NCBI GenBank assembly: GCA_018266335.1
Contig: JAFEAR010000224.1
Coordinates: 1 to 32,748, forward strand
Direction: 5' to 3'
Source: Bdellovibrionales bacterium
Lineage (GTDB): Bacteria; Bdellovibrionota; UBA2428
Length of the DNA: 32,748 nucleotides
The translations under genes and the position numbers were made by a program. Under the pieces are notes generated by a model. That model saw nothing but the letters and a program-made list of their open reading frames with translations, was not told the DNA's origin and ran no database searches. Below, piece after piece: positions 31,796 through 32,748 of this stretch; the stretch's first letter is position 1; each line of letters begins with the position of its first letter.

Positions 31796-32554
31796 TTAGT
31801 GCCGCAGAATTTGGCTAAGAAAAAGTTTGCTGCGCTCGTGCTGGGGGTTGGCGAAGAAGGTTTGCGGCGGCGCAATTTCAACGATTTGCCCCTGATCAAA
31901 AAAGGCCACGCGGTCGGCAACTTCGCGGGCAAATCCCATCTCGTGCGTAACGACAATCATGGTCATTCCGGTGCGGGCCAGTTCCTTCATGACGTCCAAA
32001 ACTTCGGCAATCATTTCGGGATCGAGGGCGCTGGTGGGTTCGTCGAAGAGCATCACTTTGGGTTGCATGGCGAGCGCGCGGGCAATGGCCACGCGTTGTT
32101 GCTGACCGCCCGAAAGCTCGGAAGGAAACTTATCGGCCTGCTCGGGAATGCCCACGCGGGCTAGGAGCTCGCGCGCAACTTTTTCGGTACGGGCTTCGTC
32201 CCAGCCACGCACGAGGCGCGGGGCGAGGCGAATGTTTTCAATCACGCTCAGGTGCGGAAACAAATGAAAACCCTGAAACACCATGCCTACTTCGCGACGA
32301 ATTTGCGCGGTTTCGCGGTGCGATCCCCGTGCCGAAACTCCATCTACGGTGATGGATCCGCTGTCGAAGCGTTCGAGCAGATTGATGGTGCGAATGAACG
32401 AAGATTTTCCTGAACCCGATGGGCCCACAATGACGACGACTTCGCCTTCCTTTACGGTGAGTGAAACGTCGCGCAGGGCGCAGAAGGATCCGTAATGCTT
32501 GGTGACTTTTTGCGCCACGATGATGTCGCGACTAGCGGAGGCGTTTTTCGACAT
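31796..32554 (-). CDS. Polar amino-acid ABC transporter ATPase (GlnQ/HisP type)
   Basis: The 252 residues carry the ABC motifs: Walker A GPSGSGKS (44-51), Q-loop FQGFHLFPH (Gln94), signature LSGGQ (147-151), Walker B MLFDEP (168-173) and switch VTHEM (His204). The size, the Q-loop region and the [13 protein letters not shown] segment fit the polar amino-acid uptake (PAAT) family. It powers the permease encoded just upstream, whose coding end overlaps its start by 23 bp. A solute-binding protein must be encoded elsewhere. The substrate may be glutamine, arginine or a similar residue, but is not decided by sequence. Confidence 0.95.
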   Translation of the reverse strand: MSKNASASRDIIVAQKVTKHYGSFCALRDVSLTVKEGEVVVIVGPSGSGKSSFIRTINLLERFDSGSITVDGVSARGSHRETAQIRREVGMVFQGFHLFPHLSVIENIRLAPRLVRGWDEARTEKVARELLARVGIPEQADKFPSELSGGQQQRVAIARALAMQPKVMLFDEPTSALDPEMIAEVLDVMKELARTGMTMIVVTHEMGFAREVADRVAFFDQGQIVEIAPPQTFFANPQHERSKLFLSQILRH

Positions 32555-32748
32555 GGGCGGCTCCGAAGGTAATGAGGGTAGTTAGGGCGAGGTAAACGCC
32601 GGCCACCGTGGTGAGCACGGGCACGGGCTGAAAAGTTTCGCTCGAAATACGGTTCCCCGCCAGCGTGAGGTCGAGCAAGCCAATGGCCGAGGCGAGTGAA
32701 CTATCCTTCAGCAGTGCCACCAAGTTGTTGATGAGTGGCGGAATGACA
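32532..32748 (-). CDS. Partial C-terminus, amino-acid ABC transporter permease
   Basis: The 5' end lies outside the window; about 71 codons are visible, in frame to the edge: [21 protein letters not shown] and then a further helix ([26 protein letters not shown]). The segment [11 protein letters not shown] matches the end of the GlnP/HisM-type permease family, just after the EAA loop that contacts the ATPase. The stop lies within the ATPase gene start, so the two are translationally coupled. Confidence 0.85.
   Translation of the reverse strand, partial: VIPPLINNLVALLKDSSLASAIGLLDLTLAGNRISSETFQPVPVLTTVAGVYLALTTLITFGAAHVEKRLR

Overview
The window looks like a chromosomal segment of a Gram-negative bacterium from the Bdellovibrionota (Bdellovibrio and relatives) or a close delta-proteobacterial-type lineage. 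This is an inference. It rests on the HNH-type N-terminus at the left edge, the many lipoproteins and secreted proteins of unknown family, several peptidoglycan-active enzymes, a short HAMP membrane protein, a CarF/PEDS1-type desaturase and an Aur1-like PAP2 protein. I see no rRNA, tRNA, CRISPR array, integrase or transposase. Coding density is high, and many genes overlap by 1-23 bp, so most belong to tight operons.

Left part (1-8.0 kb): a partial HNH-type gene; a secreted transglycosylase-like/amidase protein divergent from a PIF1-like helicase; a hybrid-like pair made of an ethylene-receptor-type histidine kinase and a CheY-like receiver, divergent from a plasmanylethanolamine desaturase (CarF/PEDS1) homologue; a NhaR-like LysR regulator; a 65-residue polar protein followed by a strong terminator; and two unknown exported proteins. 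The kinase/receiver/desaturase cluster is the most striking item. The kinase keeps nearly all residues known to build the copper/ethylene site of plant ETR1.

Middle (8.0-22.7 kb): a glutathione S-transferase divergent from a DUF4010/MgtC-like membrane protein and a PAP2 protein that has lost its catalytic His; then a leftward operon response regulator - histidine kinase - SWIM/SNF2 helicase; then a leftward five-gene envelope operon: a repeat lipoprotein, a HAMP membrane protein, an anchored unknown protein, an OmpA-type outer-membrane protein, and a lipoprotein fusing a sugar-dehydrogenase propeller to a c-type haem domain.

Right part (22.7-32.7 kb): a rightward, overlapping operon of 3D-domain protein, GNAT acetyltransferase, polysaccharide-deacetylase lipoprotein and Cys-rich secreted protein, probably involved in cell-wall remodelling; a leftward operon DUF3047 - small outer-membrane barrel - pseudouridine synthase; an Aur1-like PAP2 protein; a structured nested inverted repeat; a nitroreductase/esterase pair; a secreted unknown protein with its own terminator; and a polar amino-acid ABC transporter cut off by the window end.
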